A stretch of 64,000 bases of DNA from Litomosoides sigmodontis (taxonomy: Eukaryota > Nematoda > Chromadorea > Rhabditida > Onchocercidae). The stretch is from contig OY718804.1 in assembly GCA_963070105.1 (NCBI GenBank), positions 2,954,817 through 3,018,816 of the forward strand. Reading direction: 5' to 3'. The notes below the pieces were generated by a model that worked only from the letters and a program-made list of their open reading frames with translations, ran no database searches and was not told the DNA's origin. How positions within the stretch are numbered: position 1 is the stretch's first letter; each line of letters begins with the position of its first letter. Shown piece by piece: positions 39,364 through 53,438 of this stretch. The position numbers and the translations under genes were made by a program.

Positions 39364-40087
39364 TAATTCATCGAATTCACAATTTCGTGATATTCTTTAT
39401 CACATCCCTTCTCGAACAATTTTACTGCCTCAGAAAGATTCATTTTTTTTTCAACAACGAAAAATATGTTGCTGAAAAGTTTTTCTGTACAACACAAATT
39501 AAACAATATGTGATTAATTCAATTAAACCTATAAAAACTAAAAAATGAAAGTTACTGGCAGATTTATATATGAATTTGTTAGTGTTAATTAAAGTTAACA
39601 GAGAGTAAATCATTCATTTATATATTTCAATAATTTTTAGTGCACTAACGATTGATTATGTAAAAGTTGAAATAACCTTGGACTTAGTCTTCGTTATTCC
39701 TACAACAGTTAATTGGAAGAATAACAACAACGATAGTTCATAACAAACACTCAATTATCATAACATAAATCATCATCAGTTCCCACTACTCCTAGCCTAG
39801 AAGTGGTGAACGATTTTGAAACCAATAAATAATTTAAATCAAAACTAATGCAGAAAAATTTTGATGAAAAAATTAAATTCAAAAATTCCGGAATTTCTTC
39901 ACTACGGATGGAAGGAGGAAAAATTGAGCAGCTAAGGCGAATCATTAAGGAATCATATAGACAAATTTTCTTTTATGAGTTCAAAAAGTTAATTAATCTA
40001 ATGGATACTTTACTATCAATTACACTGACAAATTTCGAGTGAATGAAAGATTGACCGATTAGTAGTAAATTATGCAATAATAAAAAC

Positions 40088-40126
40088 AAATTAAGTAGCC
40101 AAATTAAGTAGCCAAATTAAGTAGCC
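40088..40126. repeat. Three exact 13-bp tandem copies
   Basis: Unit AAATTAAGTAGCC at 40088-40100, 40101-40113 and 40114-40126, identical in all three. Confidence 0.95.
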
Positions 40127-40639
40127 ACGAAATGAATTTTTGACAAATTCAACATCATTGGAAGCATTTTCAATTTCAGTTCGTATATTTTTCTCCTTTT
40201 TTTTTAATTTCAAATAAATCATTTGCTAAAACAACTACATATCGTATAGCAAAAAGAAAATGAAAATGAAAAATTCGATTTCATTTTTTTTTCAAACAAT
40301 TTTCAGTAGAAGCACTAAATGTCTCATTTCTTGCGCAATCAACAAAGCAACTAATTGTGACAAAAGCGCAATTGACCGTATGCAGTCTTCGAAAAAGGAA
40401 ATGTGTGAAATAACATGCCGGAAGTGAGGATTTGATTCAATTCTAGCGGAATGTCTCATTCGAACATTCTCGAAAATATTCATTTTTCTCACTTAACAAT
40501 ATCACCACTACCATCATTATCGCTATCGTTACCACTGCCATCATCTCTTAGTATATTTTACAAATTATTTTTAGTAATAAACAAAAATTTTACAAAAAAA
40601 GGAAAAAACGTGGCAGTATTTTGAATAATTTAACAACAA

Positions 40640-40800
40640 TAATTAATATAATAATAATAATAAAATTAGTAATGATAATAGTAATAATAAGTAATAAATA
40701 ATAATAAGATAAATAATAAATAAATAATAAAATAATAAATAAATAAATAAATTAATTAATTAATTAATTAATTAATTATTATTAATAATAATGATAAAAT
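40640..40800. repeat. A/T-only TAA, TAAA and TTAA repeat cluster
   Basis: Interleaved TAA, TAAA and TTAA units with hardly any G or C. The ATTAATTA core recurs six times near 40752-40778. Confidence 0.8.
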
Positions 40801-43737
40801 ATCAATAATGAATAAATGATTGATAGTTTACTGGTTGATGGCATTTCAAACCAATCATTATTACGGAGCGCAACATACGCCTTTTGCACTTCCTTCAAAG
40901 AAATGTGGGAAAAAAATATGAATTTTTAAAAAGATAAATGACGGAATCGAATGGTATTTGACATCCCTAATCTAATAATTTGAATACTTTCACTAAATGA
41001 AAATGCAAATGAGGTTGGTTTCCTTGGTTTTTTCCCACAAAGAAATTATTTGAGAAATGCGTAGAGAATGAAAATATTCCTGAAATACTGCAATTGTCAG
41101 TGAGAAATGAACAAAAGAATGAAAGGATTTTATGAATTATTTTCAAATTTCGTATCTTTTCAAGCATTTTTTAAACATTTCATCTAAATTTTAATGCATT
41201 CATAATTGAAGACACAAAATATTTTTGAAGATATCGTTTTTTTATAAGAAAAATTTGGGAAAATTCCATTAATTTGCAATTACCAACCCATTTTTATAGA
41301 ATAATTGAGACTGAACATTTGAAATCGAGCAACACGTCAGCGATTCATGCGAATAACGTGTATGCGGATGAATCACTGATATATTACGATATCTTGCTAA
41401 TAATTACAATTAATTTATATTTCAATAAATAAAATGCGAAGTGAATTTCAGCTTTGAGAAAAATTATATTACCTCACTGAGCTACCACTGACTGATTTTG
41501 AAAATCTGACGAGCGAAATGGAATAAAAATTGTGCTTTTTTTTGCATCAAAACAACGTATAGTATTGATTTTTGAAAAAAAAGGGAGATGAATTTTTGTA
41601 ACTAACGAATTAAATTAATTAAAGGTGACGTCATTGAGCTCTATCCAATCCAATTAATTGTTGAGGACGAAAACTTACGATCAATTCTCAATTTACTTTC
41701 ATTTTGTTAATTCGCGTAGTAAAGTACTGAATGAAAGAATAGGCGCAAAATATGCCTGTATATATGTATATGTATATGCTGCTAATGATGACTCATCGAT
41801 GAGAAATTTAAATCTATTAAAGTTTAAAACAATAATCAATGGCATTTTTGCACACAGTAATAACTTTGAAACACTTCGTTCGCACTACGCGAAAATTTGA
41901 CGTGAATAAGTGAGTAATGTCTGCTGCAGCGGTACTATCAACCAATAGCGGAATTTTATTACAAAACAAACAATATTGCGTACGATTGTTGTCAATTTTA
42001 GTTTACGGCAAGAATGCAAAAGAAAACAAATGTATATTTTAGCATAAAATTAAAACACAATTTGTATGGATAATTAAATTTAAAATTAAATTAAGTTGCA
42101 ATTATTAAATTTGAAATTAAACTTTTTTAAAGATTCAATTTAGGAAATGGTAGTGGGAAAGTAAATAAAAATATAGTAAAATTTTGGAAAAAAAAAACGA
42201 AACTTCTCAAATACTTAAATGACATCAATTTTATGACGTTATTTTTGATTTGACAAAAATGATGGTGAAAAAGTAAATAAAAATATAATAATTAAATTTA
42301 AAATTAAATTTATTTAAAAATTCAAAGTAATGTCGATCCACTGAGGTCAATTTGAAATTAGAGAAGTGAAAATGCAAAAGAAAACATAAGAGAAGAAGTG
42401 AAGATTGAAATGAGCAAAAATTATCACTTTTATTTTGTTGTTAGCAATAAAATAAAATAAAATATATGTATGTTTGTCTAACTTCGATGAACAATTATTT
42501 TCATTCACAGAATAGCACAAATAAAATTTATAGTAGAAATTTAAAAGCGAAAATAGTTCCAGATGGTTACGGTACAATTTGAGAAGAAATAGTTAAACAG
42601 TGCAAACAGTACGAAGGCTGTTTGCTGCAATAATTTCATGTAATTATTTATTAGAAATAAATTTTTTTTTTGCAAAAAATAAGCTAAATTTGAGAATAAT
42701 TAATTCATGGAATTGTGAAATTTCAATGAACAAAAGAATATTTGAAATGTAATTTTCATGATTTTTGATGTGCGAAAAGGATATTTTCGTTTTTTTTTTA
42801 TAATTCAGGGGATGCTAATTAATAGCTCTCCCTCTCTCTCTCTCTCTCTCTCCTTCTTTTTCAATAACTGTTCATTAATTAGTCCAATGATGAAGGAATA
42901 GTTGAAGCGTCAAAAATCGAGGAGTAGATGGACGGACAATTAAAATTGCTTGGGATTAAATTCCGAAATAAAAAGGAGCAAAGGAAAAATGCTGTGAGTT
43001 AGTGAGTCGAAAATGCACCGCACCATAATTCACTTTCGGATATCCATCAAGCAAAACAATGTAATCCGGTTGAAATGACACTCTGTAGCATACCGCTATT
43101 CCGGTAGCTCTTGTGTCAATTAATAGCAACAAGCAGGATTTAAATTCATTCTATCGAAATCTGAACTTTGATGGTTTGTCTGAGCTGAGCGAATTAAAAT
43201 TTGTTTATTTTTTGTCTTTTTTTTTCTACAACTCTTTGATCTTATCTCTGCAAAATAAATACACAGAGTTTTCCTCCTTTTTTCTTTCTGTTTTGTTTGC
43301 CATTTTAATTTTTGTTTCAGTACAACAACGATCAGACGGAGCATTTGCAAATTGTAATTGTAGGAAAATAAATTGCAAAAATTGTTATCAAATTTTATTG
43401 CTCCATAGGAATGAATGGATAATAAATTGAGATGTGCGAATGTTTTTGAACATTTTGAGAAGCGTTTTTTTTTGTCGCATTAATCAAAGGAAGCATATAT
43501 TATCGGAGAAGCATTTGTGAACTTAGTGCATAGATTGTGATTTGTAACATAAAGCTTAAATTTTACATGTTGCTTATCAGTTAGCACTTTAAATCTACCC
43601 ATCCATTAATTAATTAATTTTTGGAAAATTTCCAACATATATCACGAATTTTAATTTTAATCTAAAATAAGCATTAAATTTGTTAAGACTCTGAAGTCCT
43701 CTCACTCCATCATAAATGAACGTGCAAAAGCAAAGCA

Positions 43738-43958
<221 letters not shown>

Positions 43959-44304
43959 ATATATGATTGCTTCATTTCGAATTTCTTATTTTTTTCACAG
44001 CAAATATTTGAAATGAAAGAATAAAACGATTATTATTTGCAAATGTAATTTTAATTTTTTCAATATTTTTTCTTCAAATTGCAAAAAACATCAATGAAAT
44101 CATTTATTTTTTTGTCTAAAAATTAAAGGTAAAGTAGAGAGATACCATTTTGCAAAAAAAAATTTGAAAAAACGAAAAAAAAGAGCAGCAATTTTACTTT
44201 AAATCATTTTTGCCATTTTAGCATGAATTGAACAATTAAAAGCTATTAAATTTGCTAATTGTTTTTTTTTTAATATTTTATTTATCTCCGAATATATTTA
44301 AGGA

Positions 44305-44336
44305 AGAGAGAGTGAGAGGGAGAGAGAGAGAGAGAA
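44305..44336. repeat. (GA)n microsatellite
   Basis: GA-rich run with GTGA and GGGA interruptions. Confidence 0.8.
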
Positions 44337-44571
44337 AATAAAATTAAGCTTAAATCTATTTGCTTATTTCACTCTTTCTTCTGCAAAATACTTTACGTCT
44401 TTTTTTTTTCATTTATTCCTTCTCCTTCCTTCTTTTTTTTTTGCCATCTGTGTGCCTCATAACCATGTCTTTATTATCCTTGGCCATCCATCCCATTATT
44501 TCTTGCCCATTGAAAAATCTTATGGCCAAGCCCTACAAGCCTAGGCACTTAAGCTTGTCTGCATAGCTCAG

Positions 44572-44619
44572 CACACACACACACACACACACACACACCA
44601 TGTGTCTGCTTTGTTTGCT

Positions 44620-44648
<29 letters not shown>
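44572..44648. repeat. (CA)n and (TG)n inverted-repeat hairpin
   Basis: A CA run at 44572-44598 and a TG run at 44621-44648 are exact complements with a 22-nt loop, so either strand can fold into a stem of about 27 bp. Just upstream, CTTGGCCAT (44479-44487) and ATGGCCAAG (44522-44530) form another inverted pair. Confidence 0.9.
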
Positions 44649-44650
<2 letters not shown>

Positions 44651-46415
44651 ACTATAGATGGTGTTTAAAATTTCTTTGTTTGTTGTCTAAATTATCCATA
44701 GCTCAAATGAAATATGGATGTTTTCAGATTGTGAAAATGTTGACTCATTTAATATTTATTTCACTTCAGAAAGTTTAATCAACGTGGAAGACGACGTAAC
44801 GACGCTTGCTGCTCGATCATTTCGTAATTTCAGGTTATTATAATTTTCAGCATTTAGCCTATGAATAAGCTCATTTCTTTATCATTTTATAGCAACGTAT
44901 TCCAAATGATTTCTTTCATACGAATAACCTTTTTTCTTCTTTTCTCTTCAAACAATATTTTATGTTTCACGTTTCAGCCACTGCTTCGTTCAAATTCAAA
45001 TAGCGAACATTTTTAATTGAAATTTAATTTATATGAATGAATTAGCTACTTCTTTCCTTTTACGCGGTAATTTGACTGATAAAACTGACGAATGAAATGA
45101 GAGACGTGAAATTACACCTTTCTAGACAGTCTGTTTGATTTGTTGCGTGAAGGACGTGATCACTGGAAGAGAAGAGGATGCATTTTTTTTCCTTGGAATC
45201 TTTTATGGTTTTAGTTTGTTAGCAAATTTTAAGCCAACTAAGATAAGATCGATTAGGGCACTAAAAAATCATGAAATTATTTTTATTTGTTAAATGAAAC
45301 GAAAAACAAAGCGTTTTCATAAGTGCTTTAGTTAATTAAAAATTAGTATGGAAGCGGTTTATTTTAATGCTTAATTTGTTGCACAAAAGAAAGCTCTCCC
45401 TCACTCTTTCTCTCTCTGCTCCTCTCCTAATAGAAGCGACATTTTCATGAAAAGCAAAAAAAAAATTTGGTTCCTAAAAAAGCATTAAAGCAACTTCTTT
45501 TTCGTTTTTTTCTTCAATTTTACTTCTTCAAAGAATTTTTCGTGAATTTGTTTAATTTTCAAAATTTATGCATTGTAATGTTATGTTGTGTTAGTAGCAC
45601 AAAATAAAAATGCTTGCATTTTTCTCCATTTTTTTCAATTTTTTTCAATTCAAATTTATCACTTCGCCTGCTTCAATTCTTCGCTGTCCGATGAATTTCA
45701 GATATTTTTCAATTCGACGATTCATTTTCCTTTCCTTCTTCTCCTTTTTTTTTTCTCTGTCATTCGCCTAAAAATTGCAATAATTTCCACTCTATTTGAA
45801 TTAACAATCACAAATATTTCAATTTAATTTAACATTTTTTCCCTTCCCATTTTTTTTTTGCATAAATGAATTGAGTGAAAAATGCTGGGCAAAACGAATC
45901 GAATTATTGCATTTGCATTTTGTGTTTTGTAAGGCGAGAATTTCCATCGTTGAAATGTATGCTTCCTGTGGGAATGACGAAAAAAACTCTTCACCGTTGA
46001 CAGTTTAAAAATATTTGCTTTCTATTAAAAAAAGAAGAGAAAAACTAAAAAAAGTGATGCGTTTGGTTGGAAAAAAGATTTTTGCACTTTTAATTTTTGT
46101 TTAAAATAATAAATTAATTAAAGAAAGTGTTGCAGAAGTTTAGTTGTAAATTGTTTTGAAAGAGTTTTTTTTTTTCAGATAACTTTTTTTTATTAACTGT
46201 TTGGTAGCAATAATTCTCTTTTTTTTTTGTAAATAAGTAGTTTAATTTCAATGCAGATCACATCTTTCTTTTCTTCTTCTTAGAAATAATTCATTGGTAT
46301 GTCTGAAGCAAACAATTGAAGTAGAAGACGTATGAAATAGTAATGAAGGCATTTCAATCAAACTAAAACTAAAATTGATTTTTGTGCAGGCGAGAGAAAG
46401 AGGAAGAGTGGTAGT

Positions 46416-46416
46416 A

Positions 46417-46452
<36 letters not shown>

Positions 46453-46460
46453 AGGGAGAA
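46416..46460. repeat. (GA)n microsatellite
   Basis: GA run passing into GAGGGA units, about 45 bp. Confidence 0.85.
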
Positions 46461-47312
46461 TAATTTGATGCATTAAGTAAAGCATACAATGAGAAGTATC
46501 ATGCATATTTTAGTTCCTTATCCTTTTCCCACAAAAGTCACTTATATTAAAATTTTTGTTTTCTTAAATTAATTCAATTTATTTATATGCGGTGAATAAT
46601 AATGCTACTATTTGTTGAGCTAATTTTAACGCATTTTTCGTTCATTATTGATTTTAAAATCGAAAGTGAAATAAATTTAGTATTAATGTGGATTAATTCG
46701 AGGAAGAAACATATAAATTATTTTTTAAATGATCGATCAAATTTTCCTACAACAGAAGAAAAAGCCAATCGAAAATTCGTTTTTTTGTTTTCTCTTCGAG
46801 AAATATAATTAATGCAAAGTTGCATTAATTTAAAAAAAAAAAAAAGTACAGAGAAGAATGTTGTTGTTGGGGTTTTGAAAGCACTCTTGTTGAATGAAAT
46901 TTCAAAAATTTTTTTTGTACAGAGAGAAAGAGAGTTTACAAAGTTACAAATAACATTTGAAAGTGAATTATTTTGCACTAATTGCTCAAAATTTTTGGAA
47001 AAAAAACAAGACTTTTGTTTTGTCTAAAATTGTATCACTCGGCTTTCCTTTTATCTTTTTTTTTACTAATAAAAAGTGTCATCGTTAGTGATAAGTTAGT
47101 ATTTAGTTGATTATATTAAGCTAACCGTTGGGAGGTAATTTTTGAGGAATACCGGAAGACATTAGTGGCAAAAAGGCAAATGAAAATCAAATTAAAAATG
47201 CCATCGCATCAATTCTATTTGATTTAGGAAGAAAACAAGCCTAAAGGTCTACTGCGCGGATCTTTGATTTAAGTTAGACAAGTGCAATCATTTAATACGA
47301 TTTTTATTTAAT

Positions 47313-47420
47313 CATTTAATATTATTATTATTATTATTATCATTATTATTATTACTATTACCATTATCATTATCATTATCGTTATCGTTATCATTATCAT
47401 TATTATTACCATAATTACTA
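47313..47420. repeat. Compound ATT/ATC/GTT-ATC microsatellite
   Basis: ATT units pass into CATTAT, CCATTATC and CGTTATC hexamers. Similar compound arrays occur at 40500-40546 and 61877-61965. Confidence 0.8.
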
Positions 47421-47632
47421 TGCTATCATTATTGATTAATTAACTAGCTAATTGATTGATGATTAAGTTGATAATTGATAATGAAATTTTTTTCCAAAAA
47501 AAGATGAACTTAAAAAGCATATGTAATACAATCTATTATTCTAAAAAAATTTTTTCAAATAAACTCATTTTTAATTCTGAAAACCTCTTCTGCCTCGTCG
47601 TTCTTATTGATGCGTGAGATTTAGAGGTTTTT

Positions 47633-47665
47633 CCCCCCTCCCCTCCCCTCCCCCCCCCCCCCCCC
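47633..47665. repeat. PolyC tract with four C-runs (G4/i-motif potential)
   Basis: Runs of 6, 4, 4 and 16 cytosines separated by single T. The minus strand fits the four-G-run G-quadruplex pattern; the plus strand fits an i-motif. It is the most C-rich stretch of an otherwise AT-rich window. Confidence 0.9.
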
Positions 47666-48856
47666 TTCATTCTTTAATGCATTTCCCTGTTCGCTTCCTC
47701 TCTCATCAATTTGATTACCTGCCATCATCGATTAGGTGGCCTTTTTTTTTAATAAAAAAAAAAATTTTAACTAACTTAGGCGAAAAACGAAAATTTTTTT
47801 ATTCGATGAATTTCTTCATCGATTAGAAAATAGCATTATGTTAAGGTAGCAACGATTATTGTGTTGTGCAAATTGTTAAAAATAAATGTTTCAAATTTTG
47901 CTCAACTAGCGCTGCAACTCAAATCATTCACCATTTCATAGTGTTTTTTTTTTAAATTAAATGATGGCAATTTTTAATTTAAGAATTGTATGGGAAAAAA
48001 ATGTGAGGAAAATGCAAAAATTTTTACTAAAAAAGTTTTTTTGTTGTTTGGAAAAAACGTTTCTGTTAAATCAGAGAAGTGACAAATAAACATATCGAAC
48101 TTTTTCAAATAATTTCTCCCACAATTTTTTTTGTTTCAAAAAAAAGCCAATATAACTATTATTGATTAATCAGAAAAAGAAGAAAAAGACAAAATAGCAG
48201 GAAATAATTAAATTTTTCTTCCTCGTCTGCTTCTGCTCTTATCCCTTCATCCATTACAGTATTTCAAAGTGACGGTCAGATTTTTCTTTTTTCTTTCTTT
48301 TTTTTTTGATATTTACCACTTACTACTTGATGAAATTCAAAATTCAATTTTTTCTCTCCACTGCTACGGTCAGTTTTTTTTTTGCTTCGAAATACAATTG
48401 ATGGAATTTCATTCCTTGTTGCATTAAATGGAAAGAAATGATTGATGAATGGATGAATGGAGAAGAAACGTTTATCATTTAAAATTTTTTAAATAGAAAT
48501 TATTTGTGCAAAGATAGCAACACACAATCTCAGAGTGATAACTTATCGATTAAATGTATCATTTGAAGTGGAAGAAAACGTGAATTTATTTCCTCAATTT
48601 GATATATTATTTAGTTTGTAATAATAAACGATATATGTAAATTTTTTAAAAAAAAAACTAAACTTCTTTCAAAATTTATGAATTATGAGATAAATTTGGA
48701 GTGATTATTTGAAGATAAATATGGAAAGAATTTGTACAAATTAATTTTCATTTTCATTATTGCTTTTCGAATCATTTAGAACGATGTTTTTTTTTTTTAA
48801 ATAAAATCATGATTTAACAAATGCAATGGATGAGATGATTTTAATTGATCATTTCA

Positions 48857-48895
48857 TCTCTTTCTCTCTCTCTCTTCCTCTCTCTCTCTCTCTCC
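48857..48895. repeat. (CT)n tract
   Basis: CT dinucleotide repeats with TTCC interruptions. Confidence 0.8.
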
Positions 48896-49092
48896 TTACT
48901 CTTTCCTCTAGCTGATATTATCAGATTACCCTTCTTATTTGTTCGTAAATTTGAATTATGATAGCAAAATTTGCACCATACTCTCATGGGAATCATTCTA
49001 TGGAATTTATTGAAAATAAAATATGCAAAAAGCGTAAAAGTGGAAACTATTGGAAATGCTGCGAATTTTTTCCGAATGAACGTGTAATTAAA

Positions 49093-49146
49093 ACGCTTCA
49101 AGCGTAAATTACGTGGCACTCGTGCTTAGCACGTGTTAGCACGTAT
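49093..49146. promoter_or_regulatory. Cluster of ACGTG motifs and short palindromes
   Basis: ACGCTTCAAGCGT (49093-49105) is a perfect 6+1+6 palindrome. It is followed by ACGTG, GTGCTTAGCAC, a CACGTG E-box and CACGTA within about 36 bp, with TACGTG-type and CACGTA ends facing each other. Such sites can bind bHLH (MYC/MAX, HIF-type) factors. Regulatory function is inferred from motif density only. Confidence 0.4.
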
Positions 49147-49538
49147 CGTCTTATTTTAGTTGAAATTGTCACCATTAATCGAAGCTATTTCATCGCTGTT
49201 TGCAAAAAGTTTGCTTCGTTGCTTCTATCATGTGAGCTTTTAGTAGATAATTAATTAATGCCCTTTCATCCTTTCAGTATTTTTCGATGGAAGGCGGAAG
49301 TTCGAAATAGCTTCGGTTCGCTTTCATGAACTCCGCTAATTATTCACCTGAAAGAATCCTCATTGATGATAATTGACACAAAATAACTCTTAAATGCTTG
49401 CAAACTTATCATCACTCTTAGCTTGCCTCTCTCTCTTTCTCCGTAAAAGATTACACACAGTGAAAAATTCCATTAGAGAGAGTATTTTTACTTTACTTCA
49501 TACTACTACATATCTCTATCATTCATTTTCTTTCGCCC

Positions 49539-49570
49539 TCTCTCTCTCTCTCCCTCTCTCCCTCTCCTCT
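49539..49570. repeat. (CT)n tract
   Basis: CT repeats with CCCT interruptions. Confidence 0.8.
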
Positions 49571-51440
49571 TCCACCCAATCTCAACGATATTTTCACTGG
49601 CAATTCTAATCGGATATTTTGCTATCCGATTTTCCACTGCTAATTGAATTTCAATAAATTTCAAACATTATAATTTTGCATTAACGTGATCCTTTTAACT
49701 TATAGGAAATTTCCTCACACGCATATTTATATGTGAAATAATTCACTGCAAAATTTAAATAATTCACTTCCATCGTATACCACTCAACAACGGGCAGATT
49801 ATGATTAATTCGCTAATTTATTGATAAAACTATTGCGCATATATTCTCTCTTTTTTTTTTGAAATTCAGTTTTGTTTTTTTGTAATAAATTATTCCTTTT
49901 ATATGAAATTTGTTTAAAATGCTGGAAATTTTAATCGTTAAAAGCTATCTTCTAATCATAAATTAACATGTAAATGTCACGCCACCTGTCGTGTTCTTCA
50001 TATCTTCCACTTTCATCCATCCCTCTCTCTCCCTTGGAGGATTGTAAGTTAGATGATGGTTAAGGTACGTTCACGTTCATTCGTTTCTTCGCTTGTTTAT
50101 TTTTATTTTTTAAATTTTAATTTTCCATATTTAATCTGCCATTTCAATATAATTTTAGTAATTTGAAAGGAATTGCTTATTTTTAGCGTATAATGAATGA
50201 GAAAATTTTGTGTTGTATGGTTGCAGCATAATAATTTATTAAAAATAAAATTTTGCAAATTTATTAGTTAGTTAATAAATGCAACAATTATTTCAACTGT
50301 TAAATTTATCAATTTCACTCATATTTACCTAATTTATTCAAATTTCTTAATTTCATCGTTATTTACCGCATTTGTTAAGGTAGGAAGTTACCTTATTAAA
50401 TATTTCTAATAAATTAAAGTTAATATAATCTCTTTTAAGAGTAAGAGAGAGAGATAGAGGGAGAGAGAATGAGTCATCGAAGATTGCGTGATTTTTCACG
50501 TATCAGTGATTGACAGTGTAGTGAAAGTGCTAATTTACAAATAATTGCAATAATTATCTTCTAGAAAAAAAAAACAATTAACCCACTAGATGATTTGTGC
50601 TTTTTTTATTTCAACAAAGAGCATGTCCTATTTCTTCAATAAAAAAACAAATAATTATTAATATAATGTTTAATAATTTTAATTATGCCCTTTTCTAAAA
50701 TGGTATTTTTGCAAAAAAAAATCCCTAATCAGTTAGACGAATCAGAAAAAGCTTAATTATTTAAATTTTGCTTAATGCTTAATTATTTAAAATTACAATA
50801 AATCAATTTATTTGATAGATAAATTCGTTCATTGATAGTTTTAATTGTTTGAAAATTATTAACTCATACCTTATCAAATGTTAATTGCAAATAGCAAATT
50901 ACAGGTTTAATTGACTAGGACGAAGGAGAAGTAGTGGAAGCTAATGGAAAATGCAAATTTGGTGAAGCGCTAAATGTGCTAAGTTATTGCAACGAAGAAA
51001 TTTTGCATTTCTGTCTCTTTATGCGACGATGATAAATTGTTCATTCAGTTATTTCGATCGGTTGCAGGAATTAACGTAAGGTTGGATGATTGCTAAACAT
51101 TGTGCATTGTTGATCTGGAAAAATTAACTAATTAATTAATCCTCAATTAGTTAAATTTTGAGAAATTAATGAATTAATCTAGCTTCACCTGGAAAATTTA
51201 ATTAAATTAACTAATTGATGAAAATTTTTTAAAAGGTTGCAGCTGATGAAAATACATGATTTTTCGCCTCTTTTTTTATTACATTAAAATTAAGCTGAAG
51301 CTGAAAGCGATCATGTAAAAAGAAAAAGAGGAAAAAATTCTTTTATTACAAATGATACTATAAAAGTTTTAAGTTTAGGAATAATTCATAGTTTAAATTA
51401 GCAAAAATTTAAATTGACGTATTTTAAAGAGGAGGATAAA

Positions 51441-53388
51441 ATGGCATATAATTTTCGTGAAATGGACGAACGCGCGAACGAAATTGCAATTGAAGTGGAA
51501 AATGCAGCAGGCGCTGCTGCGAATGTTAGCAGTCAAGCGCAATGCAACTGGAACTTACCGTCAAGCTATTTTGGACTCAATAATTCCACTGTAAGTTTCA
51601 CGTTCAATCATTTCAATTTTTCACTATTTGATTTTTTTCCCGATTAGCTGCAAGGGAAACAGCAATGAATTAAATTATCTCACTGATATAGCTGATAAAA
51701 CTCATCAACAGATTATCATCACATTTAGCATTTTAGAAAATGTTAAACGAAATCGCTTTAATTGATAAATTAAAAGCAATTACTGATCACTTTTTGCGCA
51801 AAAAATTACCAACCTAAAGAGTTGTTGAATGAGCTAATTTAGTTTGTTTTTTTTTGGAAAAAAAATAAAGCAAAAAAAAAATTTCAGTCACTAAAGGTAA
51901 GAATTCATGAAGCAGGATTCATTCTTAAGAGAGCAATGGAAATGCGTGATCCGTATCTTATCTGTGATCGTCGAGGATATTTACAGGTATTTCTCATTTC
52001 ACTTCATTTATTTGCAAATTGTTTTATGAGGAGGAGGAATTGCTTTGTTATGCCTTAAGTTTTATGCAAATTTATGACAAACTAATGTGGACTAACCTGA
52101 AATTTACTAGCTAATTTATGCAAATAGCTTATTATATACTAATTTCCACTAATTAATTACTATCGAAAGTGTGAGAGCACATTCGGGCAATGAACGTATT
52201 CCACTACAACTCTTGCAATTTCATTGTAAACACATAGGCGAGAAAATGTGGAAATGATTGAAAGACAGAAAATTCCAGTATTTTCCATTTTCATTTAGGA
52301 AAAATTTTTTAAATTAAAAAATTATACAAAATTTTTATACAGTCATTTTCGTCGTGTATGATTGGTACGGAAATGGTTGATTGGTTGAGTGCACTTGCAA
52401 TCGACACGTTACATTCAATTCGAAACATTTCCCTAACACGTTTTCAAGTGGTCGGCATGTGGCAAGCACTGTTGGAAAACGGTGTTATTGCGCATGGTAA
52501 CACACCTCTCTTCTTCACACCTTATTGATCATAAAATTATCAAAATTATCACTGACACTTATCACTTACACTTGAAGTTATCACTGGCATTTAGAATTAC
52601 TGGTAAACAGATGAAATTATCACTTGCACCTAAAATTATCATTAACTTAAAACTACTGCTAACATTTAACATTAACACAGATTATTAAAATTATCACTAA
52701 CACTTGAAGTTATCACTAACAGATAAAAAAAATTGTCACTTGCACTTAACACTTCAAAATTCTAGCATCAGCTAGTAATGAGATAGTTTGTAAATAATAA
52801 AGCAAAACGAAATATGTAATTTATCACTATGATAGTGAACAGTTTGCACTCATTTAGTTATTTTGTCAAATAATATTTGAATTAAGTAGGATTTTTAATT
52901 AGCAAATTAGCAAATTTTATTAATTAAAAGGTAACTTTTGATATTTTGAATGAATATATTTTTTACCGGAAAAAAAGACAAGATGTATTATACAATATGT
53001 AATTTTGATCATACAAAAGTGTCAGTGAAAAAAAAATCATTTGTCATTTCAACCTTTTTCACTACTTTTTTTTTTTTAAATAAATGGAGGTGACAAGATT
53101 GATGAGATGGGTTTGTTATGCAAATTTTAGCGCCCACATTGATTGATTTCAGTAAGTAATGAAGTGCAATTTGCTGACAAACATATCTTTTATCGTTGGA
53201 CAATTGGCTCCACAACTAGCATGCAAACGAGGTATCACTGCAATACTCCTTGTGTTGATAATTTTTAATCTTCAAGACTTTAACTCTTCAATTTAAAAAA
53301 TAGAAAAAATTTTGCACTAATTTGCATAGCATAGAAAATGTCTTATATTCAAATATGAACATTTAATTGCATATCAAATTCTACGTGA

Positions 53389-53438
<50 letters not shown>

